Source: Imbricaverruca yamaguchii (Eukaryota; Arthropoda; Thecostraca; Neoverrucidae). From it: a stretch of DNA of 64,000 nt. The DNA lies in contig JAOTOL010001602.1 of the NCBI GenBank assembly GCA_034440575.1, positions 1,381,501 through 1,445,500 on the forward strand, in the 5' to 3' direction. This document shows positions 1 to 12,649 of the stretch, in pieces (the first letter of the stretch is position 1; the number at the start of each line of letters is the position of its first letter). A program made the translations under genes and the position numbers. The notes beneath the pieces are model-generated. The model worked only from the letters and a program-made list of their open reading frames with translations. It searched no databases and had not been told where the DNA came from.

Positions 1-89
1 CGTCGCCTACGACATCAAGTTTTTATTTGTGGGGTAACATTCCATATAGTATCGTTGAAAATGCCTTGTTCACAAAAAGAAAATGCCTT

Positions 90-1390
90 GTTCCAGGACA
101 GATAAAACGTTAAACTGGTCTCACTGTCCTGGAAATATGTCAAGTTTTTTTCATGTTGAGCTATGTTTCAACGTTTCGACCTTAGGTCATATTCAAGTCA
201 TTCACTCGTTCATCTCCAGCGATTGGCGAATAGGTCGGAAATTAAAATTACTGCAGACACGAAAACTCCACAAAAGCCACTTGGCACCTCCACTGTGAGG
301 AAGCGGAAGAAAAGCACACACCTACAAACACCCAAAACAAACTTAGCGTACCCATGCGTGGATGATATGTGGACGGCAGATGGAAACCATCGAGACACGG
401 ACGCATCCACCTGGCGGCAGAGGGTATGCAGTGGCAATATGAAGGTTAGCTAAGGCATACCGTTTGCACATCTCTATATACAATTGTTTAGCCTTTCTCT
501 AAGATGAACGCTATTATTTATAATGAACGCCATTGTAACTCGATGAACGCTAGTATTTGTCAGCTACACGATTAGCCATTGCCACGAGCGTGGTATTTTT
601 GTCACCTGAAGGGTAGGTGGGTATGCTGAGGGCTGGCCTTACCAGACCAGATTTTAGTGGTGGCCCATTGCACCAGGCGATTCTGACGTTGTTCTGTCTT
701 GATCAGTGAAAAATTTGGATCGCCGTGCGGCGAAGTTTATCGGTGATGAAAGGTAATCGGGTGTAGGTGTAGACCGATTCCTTTTCGTTGTTGGCATGGT
801 GGTGCTGGACATAATTGTTTCTACAGTGGCGCCTGGACTGGACCATTCCATGGACAAGAGCTGGCGACACCTTCCTAGGCGGGCATCTGTTGCCCAGGAA
901 GAGATCGCTCATTTTCCACAAACTTCGTCTACACGCGGCTTCGTCTGAGGAACTGCGAGTTGCTCTTCTTATTTGTGCATTGAACACCAAGGTCTTCATG
1001 GTAAAGGGATGTGCCGAGTTGTAGTGGAGCATGACAGGTGTCGTTATAGGCTTTGTGTATAAATCAATGGTGTATGACCTACGCGCGCCAACTGTGAACA
1101 TGGTGTTCAAAAATGGAATGCAATTTGAAGCGAACGTGTGTTTCATGGTAAACGAGATGCCAGGATGAGTCGCATTGGTATTTGCGTAGAAGTGTAGTGC
1201 CAACCTCTTTGAGCTTACGTTGGAAGTCTGTGTCAAAGTATTGCATCATATCTGTATAGCAACATAGCATGCTTTCGAGTACACTTTTCAAGCAAGCTAA
1301 CGGCGTTGCGATAGGGAACAGGCGTGTTGCACTGCTCGCTATAGCCTTTATACATGCCATTAGGTCCAAAGTATTAAGTTGAATCATGCT
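90..1390 (-). pseudogene. Decayed Penelope-like retroelement (C-terminal reverse transcriptase and 3' tail)
   Basis: The minus-strand frame 1236-703 carries SYTIDLYTKPITTPVMLHYN, then SAHPFTMKTLVFNAQIRRA, RSSSDEAACRRS and FLGNRCPP. It continues with LPFITDKLRR and, in another frame, PPLKSGLVRPAL. This order (substrate-strand motif, S-x-HP, basic R-x-x-R, serine-rich, YP-like, PFI-x-x-L, then L-x-x-x-LVR) matches the post-palm and thumb region of Penelope-like reverse transcriptases. A frame change near 1080-1240 links it to an upstream fragment ending at 1387. No catalytic YxDD and no GIY-YIG domain are visible. The 3' part (440-90) matches another tail in inverse orientation at 5030-5350. 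The class is inferred from motif order only. Confidence 0.5.
140..440 (-). repeat. Penelope-like 3' tail, copy A, with hammerhead-like core
   Basis: On the minus strand this segment matches 5030-5260 on the plus strand: CTGCCGTCCACATATCATCC here against CTGCCGTCCACATATCGTCC there, followed by the shared TGTCTGCAGTAATTTTAAT. It ends with a GACC-TAA-GGTC stem (188-178) followed by GAAAC (177-173). That is the stem II plus GAAA arrangement of hammerhead ribozymes known in Penelope-like elements. The expected CTGANGA box is degenerate here (CTTGAATAT). Confidence 0.6.
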
Positions 1391-1438
1391 GAAAACTGCA
1401 AAATATGTGACGTATATTCATGGCATCTTTGGAATTTT

Positions 1439-1440
<2 letters not shown>

Positions 1441-1478
<38 letters not shown>
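1441..1478. repeat. poly-A run at the end of the CR1-type element
   Basis: About 37 A residues on the plus strand (poly-T in the sense of the LINE), right after the last recognisable LINE codons. Another T-rich and A-rich simple stretch lies at 1678-1745. Confidence 0.95.
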
Positions 1479-1481
<3 letters not shown>

Positions 1482-2587
1482 AACAAGGCCCTTCTTGGTT
1501 GCACTCTTGAACCAGTTGCCCCAATCTGCCAATCGCCCTCCCTGTAATATAAAGTCTTTTTATAATGATTGTCTATGCTGTTTTTAAAGATGTTCAATTT
1601 TTTCCTATTAACAATGTTTTTTGGCAGCTGGTTCCAGTTTTCCACAACCCTGTTGGTGAAAAAAGTTTTCCTTAACCTTTTTTTTTTTTGTTTAATTTTT
1701 ATTTTTATTTTTTAAATTTAAATTTATTTTTTTGTTAAATTCAAACATTTCCCCAAGGTATCCCCTCTCAGACCATTGACAAATTTAAAGACCTCGATGA
1801 GATTCCTCTCGCCTTCTATATCTAAGTGAAAACATATTCATTTCTTCAATCTTTCCTCATATGCCAGGTTGCTTATGCCATTAACCATTTTGTAGCCCTT
1901 TTTGTACTCTCTCTAAAGCCAACAATCTTTTATAGCTAGGAGACCAAGCTTGGATGCAGTATTCCAAATGTGGCCTGACGTATGCCGTAAAGCTTCCTGA
2001 TCCTTCCTCACTTCTGTATGATACATTCTATTTATTGCCCCGGCATTCTCAGTGCCTTCTTCTGGCTTCCTTGGTTGTTCTGATGCCCCCAATTTTGTGT
2101 TTAGAATAACACCTAAATCCTTCTCCTGTTGGTCACTGATAGCACTTGGCCACCCATCAGTATGGAGCCTTCATATGCTGCTTACCTACATGCATGATTT
2201 TGACTTATCAAGTTAAATTTCATTTGCCATTCTTCGGACCACTTCACAAGTTCGTCTAAGTCTTTTGCAGCGAGATATGCTCATCTGACCTGTTATTGCC
2301 CTAAAGACCTTCAAATCATCTGCAATTTCAAAACTTTACTGCTTAGGCCACTTTCAATGTTATTTCAAATATAATGAACAGTAATGGCCTAGTACTGACC
2401 CCTGGGGGACTCCACTAAGAACATTTTGCCATGATGACTTTGTCCATTTAGCATCACTCTTTGCTGTCTATCTGAAAGCCACAACTCTATCCATTTAAGA
2501 TGCTACCTGCAATACCATGGGACTGAAGCTGTATCATTAACCGTTTATGGGGTACCTTGTCAAAGGCCTTACTAAAGTCAAGATATG

Positions 2588-4286
2588 CTACATCAACCTG
2601 ATTTCCTGATCAAATTGTTCTGTGGCGAAGTTCAAAATGTCCAAGAGGTTTGTGGGACACGATCGTCCTTTTCTAAATCCATGTTGAGTATCTTGAATCA
2701 ATCTGCTACCTTCCAGATAACTAACTATTCTATCCTTGATAATTGATTCGAGTACCTTGCAGACTAGGGATGTGAGACTTATTGGCCTATAGTTTTCAAC
2801 TTTCCTCTTTCTCCTTTCTTGAAAATAGGAACTACATTTGCCCTTTTCCAATCGGTTGGAATTTCATTATGTGAAACTGATCTACAAAATATTATACTAA
2901 GTGGAAATGCCAGTTCCTTTTCAGTTTCCGCAGCACCCTAGCATAAATATCATCAGGTCCTGCTGCCTTATTTGGCTTTATTTTCCTGATATGATTGTAA
3001 ACAACATCACTACCAATGAAATCAACATCATTTGTCAGATCCCATGTATCTGAACTATGGTGTACGGTCGGCAGATTGGTCATATCTTCCAATGTAAACA
3101 CTGATTTGAACTGCTTGCTCAGCTCCTCAACCATCTCACTATCCTCACCCAATGTAGTCCCGTTTACTTCCAGTGGACCAATTGTGTTAGAAACTTTACT
3201 CAGCTTGTAGAAACTAAAGAACTTTTTACTGTCCCCATTACAGTTTCTAGCTAAATCCAGTTCCTTTGCTCGCTTTGCTGCTCTGGTTTTTTGCTTCACA
3301 GTGTCTCTAGCTTTTCGATACGCCTTTAGATTAATGACATTTGAGGCTTCTTTAAAAACTCTAAATGCAGTTTTCTTAGCTCTAATTGTTTTATCGTCTG
3401 GTGTAAGCCATGCTGGCTTTCCTACCCTTCTTTGCGTCTTTGCTTTTGGGGGACATGTCTAATCTGAGTTTCCTTTAAGTAAGATTTGAACTTTTCCCAC
3501 ATTTCCAGGCATTTAAATTGGAGAATTCTTCTTCCCATCTGATGGCACTAAAGCCGCTCTCATGCCGTTAAAGTCTGCTTTGTTGAAATTTGGAACCTTT
3601 ACCAAATTATCCTTGATAGTTTCCCTACATGTGCCTTGAATCTAACTATGTTATGGTCCTTTTTCCTAGAGTTTCGCCTACAGTCAAGTCTTGAACCAAG
3701 TCACTTAAATCCGAGAATACAAGGTTCAAGAATGAACCATGCCTGGTAGGTTCCGATACAAACTGGTGTAAGAACAGGTCCTCTTCAAGGCATTTCCTGA
3801 ACATTTTGCATGATGGGGAGCCAACACCAGCATTTTCATAACCTTTTAGATTAAAGTCACCGAGAATAAGGCACTTCCTCTTAAAGTTCTACTGATTTCC
3901 TCACAAATCACCTTGTCAAGCTCCAGTTGCTGAGAATGTGGCGGGTTCCTGATCGGTAGAAAGCTCCTATCCTAAGAGTATTGCTGTTGCCTTTTCCCAC
4001 AGTGACATCAGCCAAATGGACTCCACAGACACATTTTATCCCCACCTGCTACTTTTGAGAACTGAATAAGCTATTCACATAGAGCATTACACCACCCCTT
4101 TCATTGCTGGACCCCTATTGCACGAAAACATATTGTATCCCTGGATCTCATAGTCCTGTAAGTTATCTCCAAAATATCCTTCACTGACCCATGCCTCCGT
4201 AATGCAAACAAATCCGGTTCCTCCTCAGCAACATAACACTTGAACTCATCAAATTTGGAACGGATACTCTGAGCATTAAACATCAT
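2588..4286 (-). pseudogene. CR1-type ORF2 remnant (endonuclease start and reverse transcriptase)
   Basis: Three open fragments lie in order on the minus strand. 4286-4101 holds MMFNAQSIRSKFDEFKCYVA and EEEPDLFAL, the start of the APE-type endonuclease. 3299-2892 holds the spacer and NKAAGPDD of reverse transcriptase block 1. 2851-2588 holds YRPISL, ESIIKDRI and QHGFRKGRSC of blocks 2-3. Stops and frameshifts between them rule out a functional protein. The catalytic FADD block is not recognisable. Confidence 0.8.
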
Positions 4287-4439
4287 ACACTTAACAAATG
4301 CTCCATAACCACCTTTGGCTTTTTCATATTGAGGAGTTCTTTTATCACTAGATGAACTATAACTCTGTCCCTTGAGTTGCTGCTGTCCCTATTTGCAGAC
4401 TTTGAGGTTCTATTGCCTTGGCTTCACTATTGGAATATT

Positions 4440-5127
4440 CCTGAGTTGGCAATGCAATTTCATCCCTCCCACCCCATTTCCTAGTTTCCTGAAGGACATG
4501 CTCATATACTTTGCCTAACACATGGACCCCTTCTCAGAAAAATGCAGGCCATCCTTCTGATAGAGGTCCCACGATGCATAAAACCTGCTCCACTCGTCTA
4601 CAAATGTAAAACCTAGCTCCTGGCAGGCTTTCCTACCCTGGTGTTAGCTGCCAGTGCCCTAGAGCTCCACTCGGGAGGCTCTAGCCTAGGCAAATTCCTG
4701 TTACAAGCACTCTATTGGTACCCTTCAGGGTGGCCAGAAGGGCCCTGTACTCCCGCGAAGCTCCTCGCTCCTAGTATGACCTATGTTATTTCCCCTACAT
4801 GCACTATGACTGTGTTAAACTGGTGATCACTGGTGACCTGTGCCACCGCAGTTACCAGGTCCTTCACCTTGGCACCAGGCCTGGTGATGCACCTCCTGTC
4901 CCTCCTACCTTTACAAAATACCCGCTCTAAATGACGCACACGGAGTCTCCTATGACCAGCACTGACTCCTTACTACTGCTATCCTGGGAGCAGTCATCTA
5001 ATGCCTGGAACATATTTGCTGTTACTATGCCTGCCGTCCACATATCGTCCACGCATGGGTACGTCAAGTTTGGTTTGGATGTTTGTGGGTGTATGCTTTT
5101 CCTCAGTTTTCCTCGTAATATACGCAT
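4440..5127 (-). pseudogene. CR1-type ORF1 remnant (esterase-like domain)
   Basis: The minus strand reads MFQALDDCSQDSSSKESVLV, then IGDSVCVI and a stop. In shifted frames it continues RRDRRCITRPGAKVKDLVTA and FNTVIVHVGE. About 300 bp further on lies RRMACIFLRRG, where CR1 elements carry D-G-x-HFSEKG. GDS and the later D-x-xH are the usual Ser and Asp-His parts of an SGNH esterase. CR1-group LINEs often have such a domain in ORF1 (established knowledge). The N-terminal part is missing because the element stops at about 5030. Confidence 0.65.
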
Positions 5128-5380
5128 AAGTGGATTTATCTGGTTGTCTGTGTCTGCAGTAATTTTAATGTTTGATCCGTTTGCTGGTAGCTACCGATGT
5201 CACGAGTGTATGGCTTGACAATGACCTATGGTCGAAAGGTCGCAGTAGAACTTCACAATTTGTCTTGCTAAGTACCCTGGACAGTGAAAATCAATTGTCT
5301 TTCTGTCTTTCCGATCTTTTTTACCTATGATGGAAAGGTCGCAATATAGCTACACAAATTGGCTTGCTAGGTATCCCGGG
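5030..5380 (+). repeat. Penelope-like 3' tail, copy B, with two hammerhead-like cores in tandem
   Basis: Inverse-oriented relative of 140-440. A GACC-TAT-GGTC stem lies at 5223-5233 with GAAA at 5234-5237, preceded by CTTGACAAT. About 105 bp downstream a second, more worn unit reads ACCTATGATGGAAAGGTCGC. Both are followed by similar sequence (AATTTGTCTTGCTAAGTACC and AATTGGCTTGCTAGGTATCC). The element is cut at its 5' side near 5030, where the CR1-type LINE begins on the other strand. Confidence 0.55.
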
Positions 5381-5399
5381 GATTGAAGATGAAGTATCT

Positions 5400-7259
5400 T
5401 ATGTCTTTCTGAGGTATGTAAAAAAAATGAGTTCGTTACAAAACAAATAGGGTCACCACTAATTTAGATTATCCTGAATACGCCTAGGATTTGTATTGAC
5501 TCACTAGGCAACTATTGAAAGCACTTACTTTTGAGTCTATTGAGAGTAATTTGACCCGCATGTGAGGCCAAGTCTAAGAGCTATAGCAAAAAAATGGCAA
5601 TATTTCCACTACTTTTCGCCTCAGCACTCTGCTGTGATTCGCTTCAATACTACACTTTTGGTCATAACCATTGTCATATATTCTGATGCTCTGGAAAATA
5701 ACTAGATAGTACAAACTAGGTGCATACAAAGCAAAACATGTGTGCTTCTGATGCTCTCCAACGTCTCTGACTTTCTCAAGGTCTTCGTGAAGGACTAATC
5801 TCACCCACCTGATGCAAATTGCATCTTTCATTTTATCACACGTCAGAGAGTAAATGCAACGCCGTCTCCGCGAACAATTCCCGGGCGATGAGTTATCAGG
5901 CTGGCGTCATGGGCGTCACGGTTTATTGTGGATTTGCCCTGGAAAGTAAGAATTAAATGCCTCTGCATGGGGGACCAAGAGATTTCTAGCCATTGCGCCT
6001 ACTGTAAGAAGTCCAAGGCTACTTAGTGGTGTTGCCTTCTCAGTTAGCTTCATGGATGCAAGTAGGACAGTTTGATCATGTTTACTTCACATGGCCCAGC
6101 TGCAGGTATTGATCACCAGCGCAACGAAACTGGCTAGCGCCCTGCCTTACGTAGGTATATATCGGAACCTGGGGTACAGAGTTACGTCCCTAGATGGCGG
6201 GCACTGTAAATGGAGCGTTAGGTGGCAGGAACAGTGACGTGTCCGGGGAAGCCTTTCTCAATATGCAGGGGCGGCGCCATCGCGGGTGCCAGGGGAACGC
6301 GTCCATGAAGCTTCTCGAAATTTAGCATTACGTCTGAAGCGCTGCATGAATGAATCGTAAAAATTGCTCTCCATATACAAAATCCGTGACGACATCCGTC
6401 ACATAATGTACCCTTCCGCTTCTCATGAAAGCATACTTGAAATATTGCTCGCGCATTTCAAGCTCGCTTTTGACTAATGGCGTACTCATAAGGGTACGTT
6501 TTAAGCTATTTTTAATGCCCGTAATATGGGGATACCTAAATTAACGATACCGATAATATTTATATGGTATCAACGAATGCATTGCATGAGAGACTTCATC
6601 ATATGTAATCTCTGTATTTAGAAATGTTCTACGAGGTGTTTAGTATAGCCTGCTGTAATGGTGAGCATAAGCACGATATGTATATACGCGCGATACTGTT
6701 GGAACCAAGGCATGGAGACTTCATGCACGCAGATCAAGAAGCATGAAGACGATACTTCTTTGGAAAGAATGCATCCTCAGTTTTCATGAAGTCGTATATT
6801 CCATCTTATTTATTAAAAAATCACTGGTAATGCGACTCGTGGTTCATGTTCTTCATTCCATCTTATGCTAGGCAGTTCTTTTCCAGGAAGAATACCTGAT
6901 TTTAAATTACTTAATTATCTTGAAGCACGACTATGACCAGACCCATTTTTACAACTTTTTTTCTTCAAATATGGAGAACAATTTATGCATTTTGGTAGTG
7001 GTACGGAAACTATCGGAAAGCTGTGGGTCAACGCCATTTTTAGTAAGTTTTTCTACCCACGCTCATGTGAAAAGTTTGGGAGGGTCTCCGCCATTCTGTC
7101 CGCCTTCTTCTCCCACTTCGTTCCTGCGATCTAAATTTTCAGTCATCTGACACCACCTTACCCCTCCAGTTTGTGATTCGCCTCAAAACCGGGCAAGCAG
7201 ACCCACCAATGGATGGCTATACGTTTTCTCGAGAACACTCTGAAACTTTGTGACGTTTC
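5400..7259. other. Gene-free AT-rich interval
   Basis: No reading frame with recognisable motifs was seen on either strand. A slightly GC-richer patch at 6180-6310 holds no clear feature. Confidence 0.6.
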
Positions 7260-8584
7260 TTAACACGCGCCCTAAAGGGGGGGGGCGAAATCCGCCCACG
7301 CCTCCTGTTTTTCGTAGATAACTCCAGATTTTACCGGCCGATATACGTAATTGTTTGTGTACCTGCTTAGAAATGAAAGGCACGCTGTTTAAAGTAAGAA
7401 AAACGAAAATCGACCGAAATTTTTCGAGTTAGGGGTCGGTAAACTCAAAAACAATTATCAGCGCCAGACCACAAATATCGGCGCTGATGCGCTTCCCGTA
7501 TATCGCCAAAAAGGAAGTGTTCTTGGCAACACTAGCGCCTTTTTTATGTATATCGTTATGCTACATCGTTCCAAAGTCATGTCAGGTCACCGAGGTCAAG
7601 TCAGGTGAAGTTCATGACAGGTTAGCACACAGTTGGGGTGGATGGCGAAATCCACCCACCCCTGCGAATTTTCGTACACAACTCCATATTGTACCGGCTG
7701 ATATACGCCATTTTTCCCGTACCTGCTTAGAAATGACCGGCGCATTGTTTAAATCAAGACAAATTAAAATCGGCCGAAAAGTTTTTAAGTGATGGGCCGT
7801 TCAAGTGTTTTTTTTTAATCGCAGCGCCAGACTACAAAATCTGCGCTGATGCGCTTCCCGTATATTGGCAAAAGGGAAGTGTTCTTGACAGCACTAGCGG
7901 CTTGTTTGATGCATATTCCTATGCTATATCATTTAAAAGTCATGTTAGGTCGCCGAGGTCATCATGACAGGCTAATGGAACCAAGCATGGTCAACTGGAA
8001 TGTTGTCATAAATGGAAATCACCGTCATGCGATTGACGTTTGATTGACGTTTGACCCTATACATCCTACTGTTTGTCATTGTGTGCTTAAGTGCTTCTAT
8101 AATTTATTCATGTATTTCACTCCTTTCCTTGCGAAGCTGATTGTGCCGAACCGCCCAATGGAGCAGTCAGGTGGGCAGCCCGGTTCCGGTAACTGGAGCA
8201 GGTAATGACCTAATAAAGTGTTCCTATATAGGTGACCTGAGGTCAAATGGCAGATCTGGCACATGCATTACATCATTAATAATGTCCAAAACATCATTAA
8301 TGCCAATTTTGGAACATTTAAGCACAATCACAGCTATCCATACCAATGACAAACCAAGCCACTCAAAACCAGAAAAAGTTGATATTTTGACCTCATTTGA
8401 CCTTGAAGATTTTGATCTAAGGTCACGACATTTGCATACAATAGAGTTATCTACCGTACCCATCGACCCTGCGAATTTCGTTGCTCTAGCCTTAATGGGA
8501 GCCGAGATCTTAGGGGGGCGGAATCCGCCCCGCCCCCCCCTCCAGTGCGCGTAATTTTCAGAGGCCCTCCAGGGCTCGTGTTAA
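7260..8584 (+). mobile_element. TTAA-bounded TIR element, copy 1 (long form)
   Basis: The left end TTAACACGCGCCC and the right end GGGCTCGTGTTAA are inverted; the family end is TTAACACGCGCCCTGGAGGG. Length is 1325 bp. TTAA at both ends fits insertion by a piggyBac-type transposase (established target-site rule), but no transposase is encoded. The 5' half is present twice: 7260-7630 and about 7630-7930 both contain an AACTCCA-TATATACG block, the GCGCCAGAC-ACAAA block and TGATGCGCTTCCCGTATAT. Subterminal GGCGGAATCCGCC is palindromic. The 3' half holds a TGACCT-G-AGGTCA motif at 8232-8244 and a reading frame at 8141-8554 related to copy 3. Confidence 0.85.
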
Positions 8585-11500
8585 CTCTCGTTGTCATACA
8601 TAGAAATAGAGGTAGCGTGCCATAGAAATAGAGGTAGCCTTACGACAGGCAGTTCCAGAGAGAAATTTATGGAGGTTTGTTCTATCTGTTTAACGGTGTC
8701 TATCACGGTTAGCTACAAGGGCTCGGAATGTTTAAAAACAACAAGAAACGTACTATTCGAAAGCTGATCATGTGCTGACTACAAAAATTAAGTTGATAAA
8801 AATTTATCAAGTGCTTATTTAAACGTGCTTTTATACTATTTTTCATTTGTTTCATTTTATCCGACCTGCTGCTTATGCTGTCTTTATGTGGCGTTGATGA
8901 ACTCCTCAAGCTGTAAGCAACAATATCCAGTAGGTTGCACTACATTGGCCTTCAGTCCCACAATGGTGCGCTAATTAATAAAACCCTAATCCGTCGCGCA
9001 TTAGCATTACCTTTTCCTCTCAGCAGCAAGTGTGCGTGAAATCAGCCAGCAACGGCACGTCGACTGATAATTCAACCCCGATGATCTAGTCTAAATAGAC
9101 GACTGCTGACCAAGTACCTGATGCACGATGAAATTCTTCATTCTTCAAACTTCACATTACTACGGCCCCTATCTCAAAATCGGGTAGTGCGCCCTACAAC
9201 CGGTGGTTGTGCCGTTTTAGTTTCCGTACTACACTCGTGTATATTGCGTGAGACGAAATGTACGACCCTCAATATACCAGGAGGTGCTGAGTTTACTCAA
9301 CATCAAAAGTAGCGCTAGGGATTATGCTATATTACTCAACGTTTCGGCCAGTGGCCAGCCCCTGTTTCGTCTCACGCAATGTCTAAAACCCAGGAGCACC
9401 TAAGAGCCATTCGTCGTTGTATTAAACTCGTGTATATTAACAGGTTTTGGTGTTAGCTGTAAGATACAGAGTGTGACAACTTAAGTAATGAATACTTGGC
9501 AAATGTGTCGACAGTAAAAAGAACCCTGAACAAGCATCGTGCATTGAAGAAGCTAAGGATAATCAAGCCCTCACCACCACATGTAATTCGTTTTAATTCA
9601 TGCGACACTATTCTAGCTTTGTGTAAAACTTCAGTGTTGGAAATACTGGCAGCAATCATTGATCGTCATCTTCTTTCTTCTTTATAACGCATGGAATGCA
9701 GCGGGTGCAGAGTACAAACATTCCTATTATTTTTAGTTCACATGTTAGCTATTAGCCAAAGCGAGGCGGTACCTATGACTTTATGTGAGCGTATTTCTCT
9801 TAAACATGTAATGCAATTGTTTTACAGCACCATTCTGAACGTGTTTTATATATATATATGTAAATCCTCGGTAACTGAACACGATTTATGCTCGTGCCGG
9901 CCCCCGCTTCACTGTTCACTGTTTTCACTGCTCTGGACATTTTGACCCTGTGCCACTCCAATTCCTTCCAGGCGCTGTTGTTTGTCAGCCATGGAGGGCA
10001 ATCCATCTCCGCATTTGACGCCAATCGGTGCGCGACGTCATGAGGTGACGGGACAGGAACGGTGATTCCATAAAGTTGAGCATAGCTTGACATAATTGTG
10101 CTGAAGAAGATGTGGGTAAATTAAAATTACACCTAAGTAATTTAAATTTATACACAATCATACGCATCCAATAGCAAAACTGTCCACAGGGCTCATCATA
10201 TATACTTGATTTATAAGTCGCCACCGAACTGTTACATATTTATAGCTCTTGCTCTGCTACCTTCTTTTCAGCCATTGATACCTAGATCCTTGTTTTATGA
10301 TGCTTATGCATCTCTTGCGATGCTAGTATGAAGTGTGAGTTGATTCAATATCTGGTGCGTTTTCAAATTCATTGCTCTGTATAGTAATCATCAGTTGCCA
10401 ACAGCATTGGTTACGCCAGGCGGTTCACAATCACAACGAAATATATTACAGTCAGAGGCCAATTTCACCATTGTTTTTTATTCACACAGTTTGTTAGCAA
10501 GCAGTATGTTGCAAATCACAAACAAGCTGTGTGAAATCATATTTCACAAAGGTCTCGATTGGTAACCACAAATAGTGCAATTCGGACACGATTTTGTTGT
10601 ATTTTGCAAACGATGTGCTTTTCCAATACTTTTCACTTTTTCAGTGATAAACACATACATATTCCGAAGTAATATGATGTATCCCCAACAGTGGTACAGT
10701 GATAAAATACTATCGCATGAATGGTGCAATTAATAAAAGATACATGAGACGAAACGTTGTAGAATGTAATATTTTTTGCAAAACAGTGTGCCATTCAATA
10801 CCGTATACCCTTGGGAATAAAATCAGCTGACCTTCGAATGTTAGCAAGCAAACCCGCATTCCATCACAGCCGCTACACGTTTCAAATATTGGTATTGACT
10901 GTGCAAGCGTGAAAGCGATCGTGGAGAATAGGTTTGAACTCTTGAAGTTCATAAAAATAACCAGCATGTAACTATCCAGTACCAGAATTAATTGCCCCAT
11001 CAATGAAATACAAATTATACAGCATAAATCACATACAAATTATATTGCATAATATCAGAAGCGCCAACACCATGAGTAGAGATTCTGACGAGGTTGGTAT
11101 AGGGAGCGGGGTCCTCTCACGTTGGGGCTCTTGGCTAATATGGTTACGGTACTCGTCCCTGAGTCAAGTTCCATATCCCATTACTCAATCATTATGGGGT
11201 GCAGTGGAGGGGGAGCTCGCATTGTTGGATTTTCACCCATTGACGTCAATGATCGCCCCCTCCCCATGACTGATCCTGAGGAGAGGTGAATTTCCTCATT
11301 TAGGGGAAGAGCCGTACCCCTCCTCTGCCCCTCACCTGCCCTGCTCCGCTGCCTATGGCGGATACAAACGATGTTGGCGATCTTCTTCCGGAATCTTGAG
11401 ACCCGCTAAGTTCCCAGCTGCTTGTTGCAGCTGAACTTTGTCGAATACAAATCAAATCCATCCATTTTTTCGTGACTGACACTGCTCTCCATCGAAATTA

Positions 11501-12649
11501 AGATAGTCTAGAAAGTATGTGTGTTATCACAAGCGATGCATTTACCACGACTGTTAACAATCAATAATTTTCCTGAAAGACAAACGATATCGCAAACGTT
11601 TTTCCATAGTTTGTGATTAACAGAAGATGTACCTACTTTTAATTTTGAAGTTTTGTTCGCTCATGATGTGAATGAAATCCCATCATTGCATATAATGACA
11701 CGAACTGTACATGTACACCGAATTTGGTGTGAAGACACAGCTTGTGATTTTCGTGAAATTGGCCTCAGAGTGCAGGCTGCAGACGAACGTTAGCGATCTT
11801 CATTCATTCAACGTCGCATTGAACATTCGCGACGCAGGCCACGATAGTAAGGTAGACCAATCAGGTATATTGCTTTCAAACTAGGTTACCGAGCATGGAA
11901 CTCTGCTTACTTTTTGTGTTGTCAATGCAATATCAATAATTTTGAAAGCTTAGCATTATGCTAATCTATGAGTTGGAAAGAATGGGCTAGGACACGCAAT
12001 ACCGATTATTATTATGGAAACACCAATCATATTGAGCGGCAACCACCTATGTAAATTTCCATAAACCTTGAAGGTTGAAGAATATTACAGTTTCGATATC
12101 CGAATCTGAAAGTGATATGACATGATTACTAAATAAATGGTGCATTATCTTACATGTGATTGAATACTGAATGAATCAAAACTTGGTAGACGTACTTTTC
12201 CTGCTTCCTTGTATTGAGGATGATGGGTAATAGGTAAAACCTATGTGTTTAATAATTGTTGTATGGCCATCAAGTTGCTATCAATATCTGCCACAACAAA
12301 AATAATTTTGATCAAGGGATTACTTTCAGTCATGTTCTTGCAATGATCTTGGCATTTCAAGTTCATCTGAATTGCCCATTTGATCGTAATTAAACAGCGA
12401 AAAAACAATGGTGCTACTTTATATGGTAAAAGGCATGTATTCATACACTGATCGTTTGACTGGGATTCAGTTCATTTTGACCTGGTCCCAACCGGGCATG
12501 GCCACACCAGATCATCAGGTCACTTCGCACCATTTGTGTTTATGTTGCCAATTTGGCTAGTTCATCGCATACCTGAAACTCGGATCCAGTCATGATCCAC
12601 ATTTTTACAGTTGTAGCTGGCGTCACTGAATGTCATATTGAAGTCACAA
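8585..12649. other. Gene-free interval with one small inverted repeat
   Basis: No coding exon recognised. ATTGCGTGAGACGAAA near 9246 recurs inverted as TTTCGTCTCACGCAAT near 9365. Between them the minus strand reads GGCC-ACT-GGCC followed by GAAAC (9356-9341), another stem-plus-GAAAC pattern, but without a CTGANGA box. Confidence 0.5.

Larger units (their letters stand above)
1440..5030 (-). mobile_element. 5'-truncated, decayed CR1-type LINE
   Basis: Non-LTR retrotransposon read on the minus strand from about 5030 to 1440. ORF1 remains come first: VLVIGDSV near 4945 is the nucleophile block of a GDSL/SGNH esterase, followed by RPGAKVKDLV and a D-G-x-HF-like block. ORF2 follows: FNAQSIRSKFDEFKCYV near 4280 starts the endonuclease; LARNCNGDSKKFFSFY, the linker and IRKIKPNKAAGPDDIYARVL (3299-2892) enter the reverse transcriptase; then NYRPISLTSLVCKVLESII and QHGFRKGRSCPTNLLD (2851-2588) follow, and a worn G-x-x-LGPLLFIIFE near 2400. 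The 3' end carries WNQLPKNIVNRKKLNIFKNS near 1640 just before the end. Many frameshifts and stops show it is dead. Confidence 0.85.

Noticed and set aside
5030..5380. Taken at first as the 5' UTR promoter monomers of the CR1-type LINE
   Set aside because: The same sequence occurs at 140-440 without CR1 and downstream of Penelope-like coding remains, and it carries a ribozyme-like core, so it is assigned to that element.
7260..8584. Idea that the TTAACACGCG elements are derivatives of the piggyBac element at 48580
   Set aside because: Apart from the TTAA, the terminal sequences do not match (CACGCGCC against CCCATTAAAG), so another transposase must serve them.
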